The position numbers were made by a program, and so were the translations under genes. A DNA stretch of 64,000 nucleotides from Diplolepis rosae. Taxonomy: Eukaryota > Arthropoda > Insecta > Hymenoptera > Diplolepididae. Shown here piece by piece: positions 10,931 through 23,086 of this stretch. The DNA is taken from assembly GCA_030998225.1 (NCBI GenBank), contig JAPYXD010000755.1:2232001-2296000 (forward strand), given 5' to 3'. Within the stretch, counting starts at the first letter, position 1. Every line of letters begins with the position of its first letter. Under the pieces are notes generated by a model. It searched no databases. It was given only the letters and a program-made list of their open reading frames with translations, and was not told the DNA's origin.

Positions 10931-13640
10931 ACTTTGGTTTTGAATTGAAGATACATTGTGCTCTATTAAGGAAAATATAAATTCAATTTCGAGTTTGCGG
11001 AGAGGAAACAAAATTAGGAAAGTTTGACCCGGGGAAGCCATTTGCTGATAAACTCGTTAAATTATCTCTTAAACTGAGAACGTGGTCTAAAAAAAGACTT
11101 TGGTTTTAAATTGAAGATACATTGTGCTCTATTAAAAAATATATAAATTTAAGTTTGAGTTTGCGGAGCGAAAACAAAATTATGGAAGTTTGCCCTGGGA
11201 AAGCCGTTTCTGGACAAACTCATCGAATTATCTCGAGAACTAAGAAAGTAGCCAAACGAAAGACTTTGGTTTTAAATTGAAGATACATTGTGGGATATGA
11301 AAAAAAATATAAATTCAAATTCGAGTTTGCGGAGAGGAAACAAAATTAGGAAAGTTTGACCCGGGGAAGCCATTTGCTGATAATCTCGTTAAATTATCTC
11401 TTAAACTGAGAACGTGGTCAGAAAAAAAAGACTTTGGTTTTGAATTGCAGATACATTGTGCTATATTAAAAAAAATATAAATTTAAGTTTGAGTTTGCGG
11501 AGCGAAAACAAAATTATGGAAGTTTGCCCTGGGAAAGCCGTTTCTGGACAAACTCGTCAAATTATCTCGAGAACTAAGAAAGTGGTCTAAAAAAAGACTT
11601 TGGTTTTGAATTGAAGATACATTGTGCTCTATTAAAGAAAATATAAATTCTAATTTGAGTTTGCGGATAGTAAACAAAATTAGGAAAGTTTGACCCGGGG
11701 AAGCCATTTGCTGATAAACTCGTTAAATTATCTCTTAAACTGAGAACGTGGTCTAAAAAAAGACTTTGGTTTTGAATTGAAGATACATTGTGCTCTATTA
11801 AAAAATATATTAATTTAAATTTGAGTTTGCGGGGCGAAACCAAAATTATAAAAGTTTTCCCTGGGAAAGCCGTTTCTGGACAAACTCGTCGAATTATCTC
11901 GAGAACTAAGAAAGTAGCCAAACGAAAGACTTTGGTTTTAAATTGAAGATACATTGTGGGATATTAAAAATATAAATTCAAATTTGAGTTTGCGGAGAGA
12001 AACCAAAATTATGAAAGTTTGTTCCGGGGAAGCCATTTGCTGATAAAAATCGTTGAATTATAACTTAAATTGAAAACGTGGCCTAACAAAAAGTCTTTGA
12101 TTTTGAATTGCTGATACATTGTGCTATATTAAAAAAAATATAAATTGAAATTCGAGTTTGCGGAGCGGAACCAAAATTAGGAAAGTTTGACCCGGGGAAG
12201 TCATTTGCTGATAAACTCGTTAAATTATCTCTTAAACTTAGAACGTGGACTAAAAAAAGACTGGTTTTAAATTGAAGATACTTTGTGCTCTATTAAAAAA
12301 TATATAAATTTAAATTTGAGTTTGCGGGGCGGAAACAAAATTAGGAAAGTTTGACCCGGGGAAGTCATTTGCTGATAAACTCGTTAAATTATCTCTTAAA
12401 CTTAGAACGTGGTCTAAAACAAGACTTTGGTTTTAAATTGAAGATACATTGTGGGATATTAAAAATATAAATTCAAATTTGAGTTTGCGGAGCGAAACCA
12501 AAATTATGAAAGTTTGACCCTGGGAAGCCATTTGTTGACGAACTCGTTAAATTATCTCTTAAACTGAGAAAGTGGTCAGAAAAAAGACTTTGGTTTTGAA
12601 TTGCAGATACATTGTGCTATACTAAAAAAATATAAATTTAAATTTGTGTTTGCGGAGCGAAAACTAAAATTTGGAACGTTTGACCCGGGGAAGCCATTTG
12701 CCAATAAACTCGTTGAATTATAGCTTAAATTGAAAACGTGGCCTAACAAAAGTCTCTGGTTTTGAATTGCAGATACATTGTGCTATATTAATAAAAATAT
12801 AAATTTAAATTTGAGTTTGCGGAGCGAAACTAAAATTATGAAAGTTTGACCCGGGGAAGCCATTTGTTGACAAACTCGTCAAATTATCTCTTAAACTGAG
12901 AACGTGGTCTAAAAAAAGACTTTGGTTTTTAATTGCAGATACATTGTGCTATATTAAAAAAAAATATAAATTTAAATTTGTTTGCGGAGCGAAACCAAAA
13001 TTAGGAAAGTTTGACCTGGGGAAGCCGTTTCTGGTCAAACTCGTTAAATTATCTCGAGAACTAAGTACGTGGCCTAACGAAGGTCTTTGGTTTTGAACTG
13101 CAGATACATTGTGGGATATTAAAAAAAAATATAACTTCAAATTTGAGTTTGCGGAGCGAAACCAAAATTATGAAAGTTTGACCTGGGGAAGCCATTTGTT
13201 GACAAACTCGTTGAATTATCTCTTAAACTGAGAACGTGGTCTGAAGAAAGACTTTGGTTTTGAATTGCAGATACATTGTGCTATACTAAAAAAAATATAA
13301 AATTTAAAATTGAGTTTGCGGAGCGAAACCAAAATTAGGAAAGTTTGACCCGGGGAAGCCGTTTCTGGACAAACTCGTCAAATTATCTCGAGAACTAAGA
13401 ACGTGGCCTAACGAAAGTCTTTGGTTTTGAACTTCGGATACATAGTGCTATATTAAAAAAATATAAATTCAAATTTGATTTTGCGGAGCGAAACCAAAAT
13501 TAGGAAAGTTTGACCCGGGGAAGCCATTTGCTGAGAAACTCGTTAAATTATCACATAAATTGAAAAACGTGGCCTAACGAAAGTCTTTGGTTTTGAATTG
13601 CAGATACATTGTGCTATATTAAAAAAAATATGAATTTAAA
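10930..13640. repeat. Mixed A/B units with GCGGGGCG variants and one trimer relic
   Basis: Class A and B units dominate. Several have ATTAAAAAATATATAAATTT and GCGGGGCG. At about 12,690-12,880 a class C unit with GCCAATAAACTCG is followed by the ATTAATAAAAATATAAATT variant, a relic of the pattern at 1.6-2.6 kb. The GCCAATAAACTCG change occurs elsewhere only near 39,810 as far as I could see. Confidence 0.83.
11728..12070. repeat. Segment repeated 4,649 bp upstream (copy 2)
   Basis: Matches 7,079-7,420 with a few changes (CTGAGAACG for CTTAGAACG, GATACATTG for GATACTTTG, TATATTAATTT for TATATAAATTT). It includes the shared rare AAAGTTTTCCC and the short tract GATATTAAAAATATAAATTC. Confidence 0.85.
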
Positions 13641-13899
13641 TTCGAGTTTGCGGAGCGAAACCAAAATTATGAAAGTTTGACCTGGGGAAGCCGTTTCTGG
13701 TCAAACTCGTCAAATTATCTCGAGAACTAAGAACGTGGTCTAAAAAAAGACTTTGGTTTTGAACTACAGATACATTGTGGGATATTAAAAAAAAATATAA
13801 ATTCAAATTTGAGTTTCGGAGCGAAACCAAAATTATGAAAGTTTGACCCGGGGAAGCCATTTGTTGACAAACTCGTTAAATTATCTCTTAAACTGAGAA

Positions 13900-16020
13900 C
13901 GTGGTCTAAAAGAAGACTTTGGTTTTGAATTGCAGATACATTGTGCTATATTAAAAAAAATATGAATTTAAATTCGAGTTTGCGGAGCGAAACCAAAATT
14001 ATGAAAGTTTGACCTGGGGAAGCCGTTTCTGGTCAAACTCGTCAAATTATCTCGAGAACTAAGAACGTGGTCTAACAAATGTCTTTGGTTTTGAACTACA
14101 GATACATTGTGGGATATTGAAAAAAATATGAATTGAAATTTGAGTTTCGGAGCGAAACGAAAATAATGAAAGTTTGACCCGGGGAAGCCATTTGCTGATA
14201 AACTCGTTAAATTATCACTTAAATTGGAAACATGGCCTAACGAAAGTCTTTGGTTTTGAATTGCAGATACATTGTGCTATATTAAAAATATAAATTTAAA
14301 TTTGTGTTTGCGGAGCGAAACGAAAATTATGAAAGTTTGACCTGAGGAGGCCGTTTCTGGTCAAACTCGTCGAATTATCTCGAGAACTAAGAAAGTAGCC
14401 AAACGAAAGACTTTGGTTTTGAACTGCAGATACATTGTGGGATATTAAAAAATATAAATTCAAATTTGAGTTTCGGAGCGAAACGAAAATAATGAAAGTT
14501 TGACCCGGGGAAGCCATTTGCTGATAAACTCGTTAAATTATCTCTTAAACTGAGAACGTGGTCAGAAAAAAGACTTTGGTTTTGAATTGCAGATACATTG
14601 TGCTCTGCTAAAAAAAATATAATTTTAAATTTGAGTTTGCGGAGCGAAACCAAAATTATGAAAGTTTGACCTGGGGAAGCCATTTCTGGACAAACTCGTC
14701 AAATTATCTCGAGAACTAAGAAAGTAGCCAAACGAAAGACTTTGGTTTTGAACTGCAGATACATTGTGGAATATTAAAAAAATATAAATTCAAATTTGAG
14801 TTTCGGAGCGAAACGAAAATAATGAAAGTTTGACCCGGGGAAGCCATTTGCTGATAAACTCGTTAAATTATCTCTTAAACTGAGAACGTGGTCTAAAAAA
14901 AGACTTTGGTTTTGAATTCCAGATACATTGTGCTATATTAAAAAAAATATAAATTTAAATTTGTGTTTGCGGAGCGAAACGAAAAATTATGAAAGTTTGA
15001 ACTGAGGAGGCCGTTTCTGGTCAAACTCGTCGAATTATCTCGAGAACTAAGAAAGTAGCCAAACGAAAGACTTTGGTTTTGAACTGCAGATACATTGTGG
15101 GATATTAAAAAAAAATATAAATTCAAATTTGAGTTTCGGAGCGAAACGAAAATAATGAAAGTTTGACCCGGGGAAGCCATTTGCTGATAAACTCGTTAAA
15201 TTATCTCTTAAACTTAGAACGTGGTCTAAAAAAAGACTTTGGTTTTAAATTGAAGATACTTTGTGCTCTATTAAAAAATATATAAATTTAAATTTGAGTT
15301 TGCGGGGCGGAAACAAAATTATGAAAGTTTGACATGGGGAAGCCATTTCTGGACAAACTCGTCAAATTATCTCGAGAACTAAGAACGTGGTCTAAAAAAA
15401 GACTTTGGTTTTGAATTGAAGATACATTGTGCTCTATTGAAGAAAATATAAATTGAACATACGAGTTTGCGGAGCGGAAACAAAATTAGGAAAGTTTGAC
15501 CCTGGGAAACCATTTGTTGACAAACTCGTTAAATTATCTCTTAAACTGAGAAAGTGGTCAGAAAAAAGACTTTGGTTTTGAATTGCAGATACATTGTGCT
15601 ATACTAAAAAATATAAATTTAAATTTATGTTTGCGGAGCGAAAACAAAATGATGAAAGTTTGACCCGGGGAAGCCGTTTCTGGACAAACTCGTCAAATTA
15701 TCTCGAGAACTAAGAAAGTGGTCTAAAAAAAGACTTTGGTTTTGAATTGAAGATACATAGTGCTCTATTAAAGAAAATATAAATTGAAATACGAGTTTGC
15801 GGAGCGGAAACAAAATTAGGAAAATTTGACCCGGGGAAGCCATTTGCTGATAAACTCGTTAAATTATCTCTTAAACTTAGAACGTGGTCTAAAAAAAAGA
15901 CTTTGGTTTTAAATTGAACATACTTTTGTGCTCTATTAAAAAATATATAAATTTAAATTTGAGTTTGCGGGGCGAAACCAAAATTATAAAAGTTTGCCCT
16001 GGGAAAGCCGTTTCTGGTCA
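13900..16020. repeat. Repeated block, left copy (about 2.1 kb, shift about 4.76 kb)
   Basis: Anchors shared with 18,658-20,775: GTGGTCTAACAAATGTC at about 14,068 and 18,826; GGAATATTAAAA variants near 14,768 and 19,528; GACATGGGGAAGCCATTTCT near 15,331 and 20,091; GATACATAGTGCTCTATTAA near 15,752 and 20,511. The offset drifts from 4,758 to 4,760 through single-base indels, mostly in A-tracts. Confidence 0.87.
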
Positions 16021-16049
16021 AACTCGTCTAATTATCTCGAGAACTAAGA

Positions 16050-16215
16050 ACGTGGCCAAAAAAAAGGATTTTGTTTTAAATTAAACAAACATTGCGGTAT
16101 ATTAAAAAAAATATAAATTCAAATTATAGTTAGCGGAGCGAAACCAAAATTATGAATGTTTGACCCGGGGAAGCCATTTGTTGACAAACTCGTTAAATTA
16201 TCTCTTAAACTGAGA
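16050..16215 (+). repeat. Rare variant unit with TAGTTAGCGG (copy 2)
   Basis: Shares AACAAACATTGCGG and AAATTATAGTTAGCGG with the unit at 793, 15,257 bp away (about 92 units). The flanking units on both sides do not match those at 793 any better than average, so a single-unit transfer (conversion) or an old duplication eroded at its edges would explain the pair. Confidence 0.83.
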
Positions 16216-17705
16216 ACGTGGTCAGAAAAAAGACTTTTGGTTTTGAATTGCAGATACATTGTGCTCTGTTAAAAAAAATATCAATTCAAATTAGAGTTTG
16301 CGGAGCGAAACCAAAATTATGAAAGTTTGACCTGGGGAAGCCATTTGTTGACAAACTCGTTAAATTATCTCTTAAACTGAGAACGTGGTCTAAAAGAAGT
16401 CTTTGGTTTTGAATTGCAGATACATTGTGCTATATTAAAAAAAATATGAATTTAAATTCGAGTTTGCGGAGCGAAACCAAAATTAGGAACGTTTGTTCCG
16501 GGGAAGCCATTTGCTGATAAACTCGTTAAATTATAACTTAAATTGAACACGTGGCCTAAAAAAAGGCTTCGGTTTTAAATTGAAGATACATTGTGCCATA
16601 TTAAAAAATATATAAATTGAAATTCGAGTTTGCGGAGCGGAACAAAAATTAGGAAAGTTTGTCCCGGGGAAGCCATTTGCTGATAAACTCGTTAAATTAT
16701 CTCTTAAACTTAGAACGTGGTCTAAAAAAAGACTTTGGTTTTAAATTGCAGATACTTTGTGCTCTATTAAAAAATATATAAATTTAAATTTGAGTTTGCG
16801 GGGCGGAAACAAAATTATGAAAGTTTGACCTGGGGAAGCCATTTCTGGACAAACTCGTCAAATTATCTCGAGAACTAAGAACGTGGTCTAAAAAAAGACT
16901 TTGGTTTTGAATTGAAGATACATTGTGCTCTATTGAAGAAAATATAAATTGAAATACGAGTTTGCGGAGCGGAAAAAAATTAGGAAAGTTTGACCCGGGG
17001 AAGCCATTTGCTGATAAACTCGTTAAATTATCTCTTAAACTTAGAACGTGGTCTAAAACAAGACTTTGGTTTTGAATTGCAGATACTTTGTGCTCTATTA
17101 AAAAATATATAAATTTAAATTTGAGTTTGCGGGGCGAAACCAAAATTATAAAAGTTTGCCCTGGGAAAGCCGTTTCTGGACAAACTCGTCGAATTATCTC
17201 GAGAACTAAGAAAGTAGCCAAACGAAAGACTTTGGTTTTAAATTGAAGATACATTGTGGGATATTAAAAATATAAATTCAAATTTGAGTTTGCGGAGCGA
17301 AACCAAAATTAGGAAAGTTTGACCCGGTGAAGCCATTTGTTGACAAACTCGTTAAATTATCTCTTAAACTGAGAAAGTGGTCAGAAAAAAGACTTTGGTT
17401 TTGAATTGCAGATACATTGTGCTATACTAAAAAAATATAAATTTAAATTTGTGTTTGCGGAGCGAAAACAAAATGATGAAAGTTTGACCCGGGGAAGCCG
17501 TTTCTGGACAAACTCGTAAAATTATCTCGAGAACTAAGGAAGTGGCCTAAAAAAGGACTTTGGTTTTGGATTGAAGATACATTGTGCTCTATTAAAAAAA
17601 ATATATATACAAATTGGAGTTTGCGGAGCGGAAACAAAATTAGGAAAGTTTGACCCGGGGAAGCCATTTGCTGATAAACTCGTTAAATTATGACTTAAAT
17701 TGAAA

Positions 17706-17833
17706 ACGTGGCCTAAAGAAAGTCTTTGGTTTTGAATTGCAGATACATTGTGCTATATTAAAAAAAATATGAATTTAAATTCGAGTTGAAGCCATTTGTT
17801 GACAAACTCGTTAAATTATCTCTTAAACTGAGA
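17706..17833 (+). repeat. Deleted unit (128 bp), copy 2
   Basis: This copy has the same junction GAGTT|GAAGCC, at 17,787/17,788. The preceding unit has the TGACTTAAATT tail seen before other deleted units. This copy has GGTTTTGAATTGCAG rather than GGTTACGAATTGCAG, so it is either an older form or one repaired by conversion with ordinary units. Confidence 0.95.
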
Positions 17834-18161
17834 ACGTGGTCTAAAAAAAGACTTTGGTTTTGAATTGCAGATACATTGTGCTATATTAAAAAAAATATAA
17901 ATTTAAATTTGTTTGCGGAGCGAAACCAAAATTATGAAAGTTTGACCCGGGGAAGCCATTTGTTGACAAACTCGTTAAATTATCTTTTAAACTCAGAACG
18001 CGGTCTAAAAAAAACTTTGGTTTTGAATTGCAGATACATTGTGCTATATTAAAAAAAAATATAAATTTAAATTTGTTTGCGGAGCGAAACCAAAATTATG
18101 AAAGTTTGACCTGGGGAAGCCGTTTCTGGTCAAACTCGTCAAATTATCTCGAGAACTAAGA

Positions 18162-18326
18162 ACGTGGCCTAAAAAAAGTCTTTGGTTTTGAATTGCATAT
18201 ACTTTTTGTTTTATTAAAAAAAATATAAATTAAAATTTTAGTTTCGGAGCGAAACCAAAATAATGAAAGTTTGACCCGGGGAAGCCATTTGTTGACAAAC
18301 TCGTTAAATTATCTCTTAAACTGAGA
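18162..18326 (+). repeat. Divergent unit with T-rich replacement
   Basis: The core reads GCATATACTTTTTGTTTTAT instead of GCAGATACATTGTGCTATAT, and then AAATTAAAATTTTAGTTTCGG. Units on both sides are ordinary, so the changes are confined to one unit. Confidence 0.8.
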
Positions 18327-18657
18327 AATTGGTCTAAAAAAAGACTTTGGTTTTGAACTGCAGATACATTGTGCTATATTAAAAAAAATATGAATTTAAA
18401 TTTGAGTTTGCGGAGCGAAACCAAAATTATGAAAGTTTGATCCGGGGAAGCCATTTCTGGACAAACTCGTCAAATTATCTCGAGAACTAAGGACGTGGCC
18501 TAAAAAAAGTCTTTGGTTTTGAACTGCAGATACATTGTGGGATATTAAAAAAATATAAATTCAAATTTGAGTTTCGGAGCGAAACGAAAATAATGAAAGT
18601 TTGACCCGGGGAAGCCATTTGTTGACAAACTCGTTAAATTATCTCTTAAACTGAGAA

Positions 18658-20775
18658 CGTGGTCTAAAAAAAGACTTTGGTTTTGAATTGCAGATACATT
18701 GTGCTATATTAAAAAAAATATGAATTTAAATTCGAGTTTGCGGAGCGAAACCAAAATTATGAAAGTTTGACCTGGGGAGGCCGTTTCTGGTCAAACTCTT
18801 CAAATTATCTCGAGAACTAAGAACGTGGTCTAACAAATGTCTTTGGTTTTGAACTACAGATACATTGTGGGATATTAAAAAAAATATAAATTCAAATTTG
18901 AGTTTCGGAGCGAAACCAAAATAATGAAAGTTTGACCCGGGGAAGCCATTTGTTGACAAACTCGTTAAATTATCACTTAAATTGAAAACATGGCCTAACG
19001 AAAGTCTTTGGTTTTGAATTGCAGATACATTGTGCTATATTAAAAAAAATATAAATTTAAATTTGTGTTTGCGGAGCGAAACCAAAATTATGAAAGTTTG
19101 ACCTGAGGAGGCCGTTTCTGGTCAAACTCGTCGAATTATCTCGAGAACTAAGAAAGTAGCCAAACGAAAGACTTTGGTTTTGAACTGCAGATACATTGTG
19201 GGATATTAAAAAAATATAAATTCAAATTTGAGTTTCGGAGCGAAACGAAAATAATGAAAGTTTGACCCGGGGAAGCCATTTGCTGATAAACTCGTTAAAT
19301 TATCTCTTAAACTGAGAACGTGGTCAGAAAAAAGACTTTGGTTTTGAATTGCAGATACATTGTGCTCTGCTAAAAAAAATATAATTTTAAATTTGTTTGC
19401 GGAGCGAAACCAAAATTAGGAAAGTTTGACCTGGGGAAGCCATTTCTGGACAAACTCGTCAAATTATCTCGAGAACTAAGAAAGTAGCCAAACGAAAGAC
19501 TTTGGTTTTGAACTGCAGATACATTGTGGAATATTAAAAAAAAATATAAATTCAAATTTGAGTTTCGGAGCGAAACGAAAATAATGAAAGTTTGACCCGG
19601 GGAAGCCATTTGCTGATAAACTCGTTAAATTATCTCTTAAACTGAGAACGTGGTCAGAAAAAAGACTTTGGTTTTGAATTGCAGATACATTGTGCTATAT
19701 TAAAAAAAATATAAATTTAAATTTGTGTTTGCGGAGCGAAACGAAAATTATGAAAGTTTGAACTGAGGAGGCCGTTTCTGGTCAAACTCGTCGAATTATC
19801 TCGAGAACTAAGAAAGTAGCCAAACGAAAGACTTTGGTTTCGAACTGCAGATACATTGTGGGATGTTAAAAAAAAATATAAATTCAAATTTGAGTTTCGG
19901 AGCGAAACGAAAATAATGAAAGTTTGACCCGGGGAAGCCATTTGCTGATAAACTCGTTAAATTATCTCTTAAACTTAGAACGTGGTCTAAAAAAGACTTT
20001 GGTTTTAAATTGAAGATACTTTGTGCTCTATTAAAAAATATATAAATTTAAATTTGAGTTTGCGGGGCGGAAACAAAATTATGAAAGTTTGACATGGGGA
20101 AGCCATTTCTGGACAAACTCGTCAAATTATCTCGAGAACTAAGAACGTGGTCTAAAAAAAGACTTTGGTTTTGAATTGAAGATACATTGTGCTCTATTGA
20201 AGAAAATATAAATTGAAATACGAGTTTGCGGAGCGGAAACAAAATTAGGAAAGTTTGACCCTGGGAAACCATTTGTTGACAAACTCGTTAAATTATCTCT
20301 TAAACTGAGAAAGTGGTCAGAAAAAAGACTTTGGTTTTGAATTGCAGATACATTGTGCTATACTAAAAAAATATAAATTTAAATTTATGTTTGCGGAGCG
20401 AAAACAAAATGATGAAAGTTTGACCCGGGGAAGCCGTTTCTGGACAAACTCGTCAAATTATCTCGAGAACTAAGAAAGTGGTCTAAAAAAAGACTTTGGT
20501 TTTGAATTGAAGATACATAGTGCTCTATTAAAGAAAATATAAATTGAAATACGAGTTTGCGGAGCGGAAACAAAATTAGGAAAATTTGACCCGGGGAAGC
20601 CATTTGCTGATAAACTCGTTAAATTATCTCTTAAACTTAGAACGTGGTCTAAAAAAGACTTTGGTTTTAAATTGCAGATACTTTGTGCTCTATTAAAAAA
20701 TATATAAATTTAAATTTGAGTTTGCGGGGCGAAACCAAAATTATAAAAGTTTGCCCTGGGAAAGCCGTTTCTGGA
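18658..20775. repeat. Repeated block, right copy (about 2.1 kb)
   Basis: Partner of 13,900-16,020. Rare shared variants such as GACATGGGG, GATACATAGTGC and AAAATTTGACCCGGGG make common descent by segmental duplication more likely than chance. Between the two copies lie other class A/B units, the divergent unit at 18,162 and deleted unit copy 2. Confidence 0.87.
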
Positions 20776-21301
20776 CAAACTCGTCGAATTATCTCGAGAA
20801 CTAAGAAAGTAGCCAAACGAAAGACTTTGGTTTTAAATTGAAGATACATTGTGGGATATTAAAAAAATATAAATTCAAATTTAGTTTGCGGAGCGAAACC
20901 AAAATTAGGAAAGTTTGACCCGTGGAAGCCATTTGTTGACAAACTCGTTAAATTATCTCTTAAACTGAGAAATTGGCCTAAAAAAAAACTTCGGTTTTGG
21001 ATTGCAGATACATTGTGCAATACTAAAACAAATATGAATTTAAATTTGAGTTTTCGCAGAGAAACCAAAATTAGGAAAGTTTGACCCGGGGAAGCCGTTT
21101 CTGGACAAACTCCTCAAATTATCTCGAGAACTAAGAAGGTGGCCTAAAAAAGAATTTGGTTTTTAATTGCTAATACATTGTGCTATATTAAAAAAAATAT
21201 GAATTTAAATTCGAGTTTGCGGAGAGGAACCAAAATTAGGAAAGTTTGACCTGGGGAGGCCATTTGCTGATAAACTCGTTAAATTATGACTTAAATTGAA
21301 A

Positions 21302-21429
21302 ACGTGGCCTAAAGAAAATCTTTGGTTACGAATTGCAGATACATTGTGCTATATTAAAAAAAATATGAATTTAAATTCGAGTTGAAGCCATTTGTTGACA
21401 AACTCGTTAAATTATCTCTTAAACTGAGA
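21302..21429 (+). repeat. Deleted unit (128 bp), copy 3
   Basis: The junction is at 21,383/21,384. This copy carries AAAGAAAATCTTTGGTTACG, the same private string as copy 1. It follows a TGACTTAAATT tail and a unit with GACCTGGGGAGGCC. The next unit (21,430-21,594) is unusually divergent. Confidence 0.95.
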
Positions 21430-21594
21430 ACGTGGTCTAAAAAAGACTTCGTTTTTGAATTGCAGATACATTGTGCTATATGCAAAAAAATATAAAAATA
21501 AATTTGTGTTTGCGGAGCGAAAACAAAATTATGAAGGTTTGACCCGGGTAAGCCATGTGTTGACAAACAAGTTAAATTATCTCTTCAAATGAGA
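21430..21594 (+). repeat. Divergent unit next to deleted copy 3
   Basis: Private changes: GCTATATGCAAAAAAATATA, GCCATGTGTTGACAAACAAG and CTCTTCAAATGAGAACG. It directly follows a 128-bp deleted unit. Neighbours are ordinary. Confidence 0.78.
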
Positions 21595-22920
21595 ACGTGG
21601 TCTAAAAAAGACTTTGGTTTTGAATTGCAGATACATTGTGCTATATTAAAAAAAAATATAAATTTAAATTTGTTTGCGGAGCGAAACCAAAATTATGAAA
21701 GTTTGACCTGGGGAAGCCGTTTCTGGTCAAACTCGTCAAATTATCTCGAGAACTAAGAACGTGGCCTAAAAAAAGTCTTTGGTTTTGAATTGCAGATACA
21801 TTGTGCTATATTAAAAAAAAATATAAATTCAAATTTGAGTTTCGGAGCGAAACCAAAATTATGAAAGTTTGACCCGGGGAAGCCATTTGTTGACAAACTC
21901 GTTAAATTATCTCTTAAAATGAGAACGTGGTCTAAAAAAAGACTTTGGTTTTGAACTGCAGATACATTCTGCTATATTAAAAAAAATATGAATTTAAATT
22001 TGAGTTTGCGGAGCGAAACCAAAATTATGAAAGTTTGATCCGGGGAAGCCATTTCTGGACAAACTCGTCAAATTATCTCGAGAACTAAGGACGTGTCCTA
22101 ACGAAAGTCTTTGGTATTGAACTGCAGATACATTGTGCTATATTAAAAAAAAATATAAATTCAAATTTGAGTTTCGGAGCGAAACGAAAATAATGAAAAG
22201 TTTGACCCGGGGAAGCCATTTGTTGACAAACTCGTTAAATTATCTCTTAAACTGAGACCGTGGACATAAAAAATACTTTGGTTTTGAATTGCAGATACAT
22301 TGTGTTCTATTAAAAAAAATATAAATTTAAATTTGAGTTTGCGGAGCGAAACCAAAATTATGAAAGTTTGCCCTGGGAAATCCGATTCTGGACAAACTCG
22401 TTGAATTATCTTGAGAACTAAGAAAGTGGCCAAACGAAAGACTTTGGTTTTAAATTGCAGATACATTGTGCTATATTAAAAAAAATATAAATTTAAATTT
22501 GTGTTTGCGGAGCGAAACCAAAATTAGGAAAGTTTGACCTGTGGAAGCCATTTGTTGACAAACTCGTTGAATTATCTCTTAAACTGAGAACGTGGTCTAA
22601 AAAAAGACTTTGGTTTTGAATTGCAGATACATTGTGCTCTATTAAAAAAAATATAAATTCAAATTCGAGTTTCGGGAGCGGAAACAATATTAGGAAAGTT
22701 TGACCCGGGGAAGCCATTTGTTGACAAACTCGTTAAATTATCTCTTAAACTGAGAAAATCGCCTAAAAAAAACTTCGGTTTTGGATTGCAGATACATTGT
22801 GCTATATTAAAAAAAATAAAAATTGAAATTCGAGTTTGCCGAGCGAAACCAAAATTAGGAAAGTTTCACCTGGGAAAGCCTTTTCTGGACAAACTCGTCA
22901 AATTATCTCGAGAACTAAGA

Positions 22921-23086
22921 AGGGGGCCTAAAAACAGAATGTGGTTTTGAAGTGCAGCTACATTGTGCCATATTAAAAAAAATATAAATTGAAATTCGAG
23001 TTTGCGGAGCGGAACCAAAATTAGGAAAGTTTGTCCCGGGGAAGCCATTTGCTGATAAACTCGTCAAATTATCACTTAAACTGAGA
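22921..23086 (+). repeat. Divergent unit with AGGGGGCC start
   Basis: The unit opens AGGGGGCCTAAAAACAGAAT and reads GAAGTGCAGCTACATTGTGCC. The GCAGCTACATTG change is shared with units near 29,547 and 34,448, so part of the divergence is inherited rather than private. Confidence 0.75.

Larger units (their letters stand above)
16020..18657. repeat. Mixed units between the two 2.1-kb blocks
   Basis: Contents: the TAGTTAGCGG unit at 16,050, GCGGGGCG units near 16,798 and 17,128, an A-type copy with GTGTTTGCGGAGCGAAAACA near 17,450, deleted unit copy 2 at 17,706, and two units with the contracted AATTTGTTTGCGG (17,906 and 18,070). No other sequence was seen. Confidence 0.84.
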
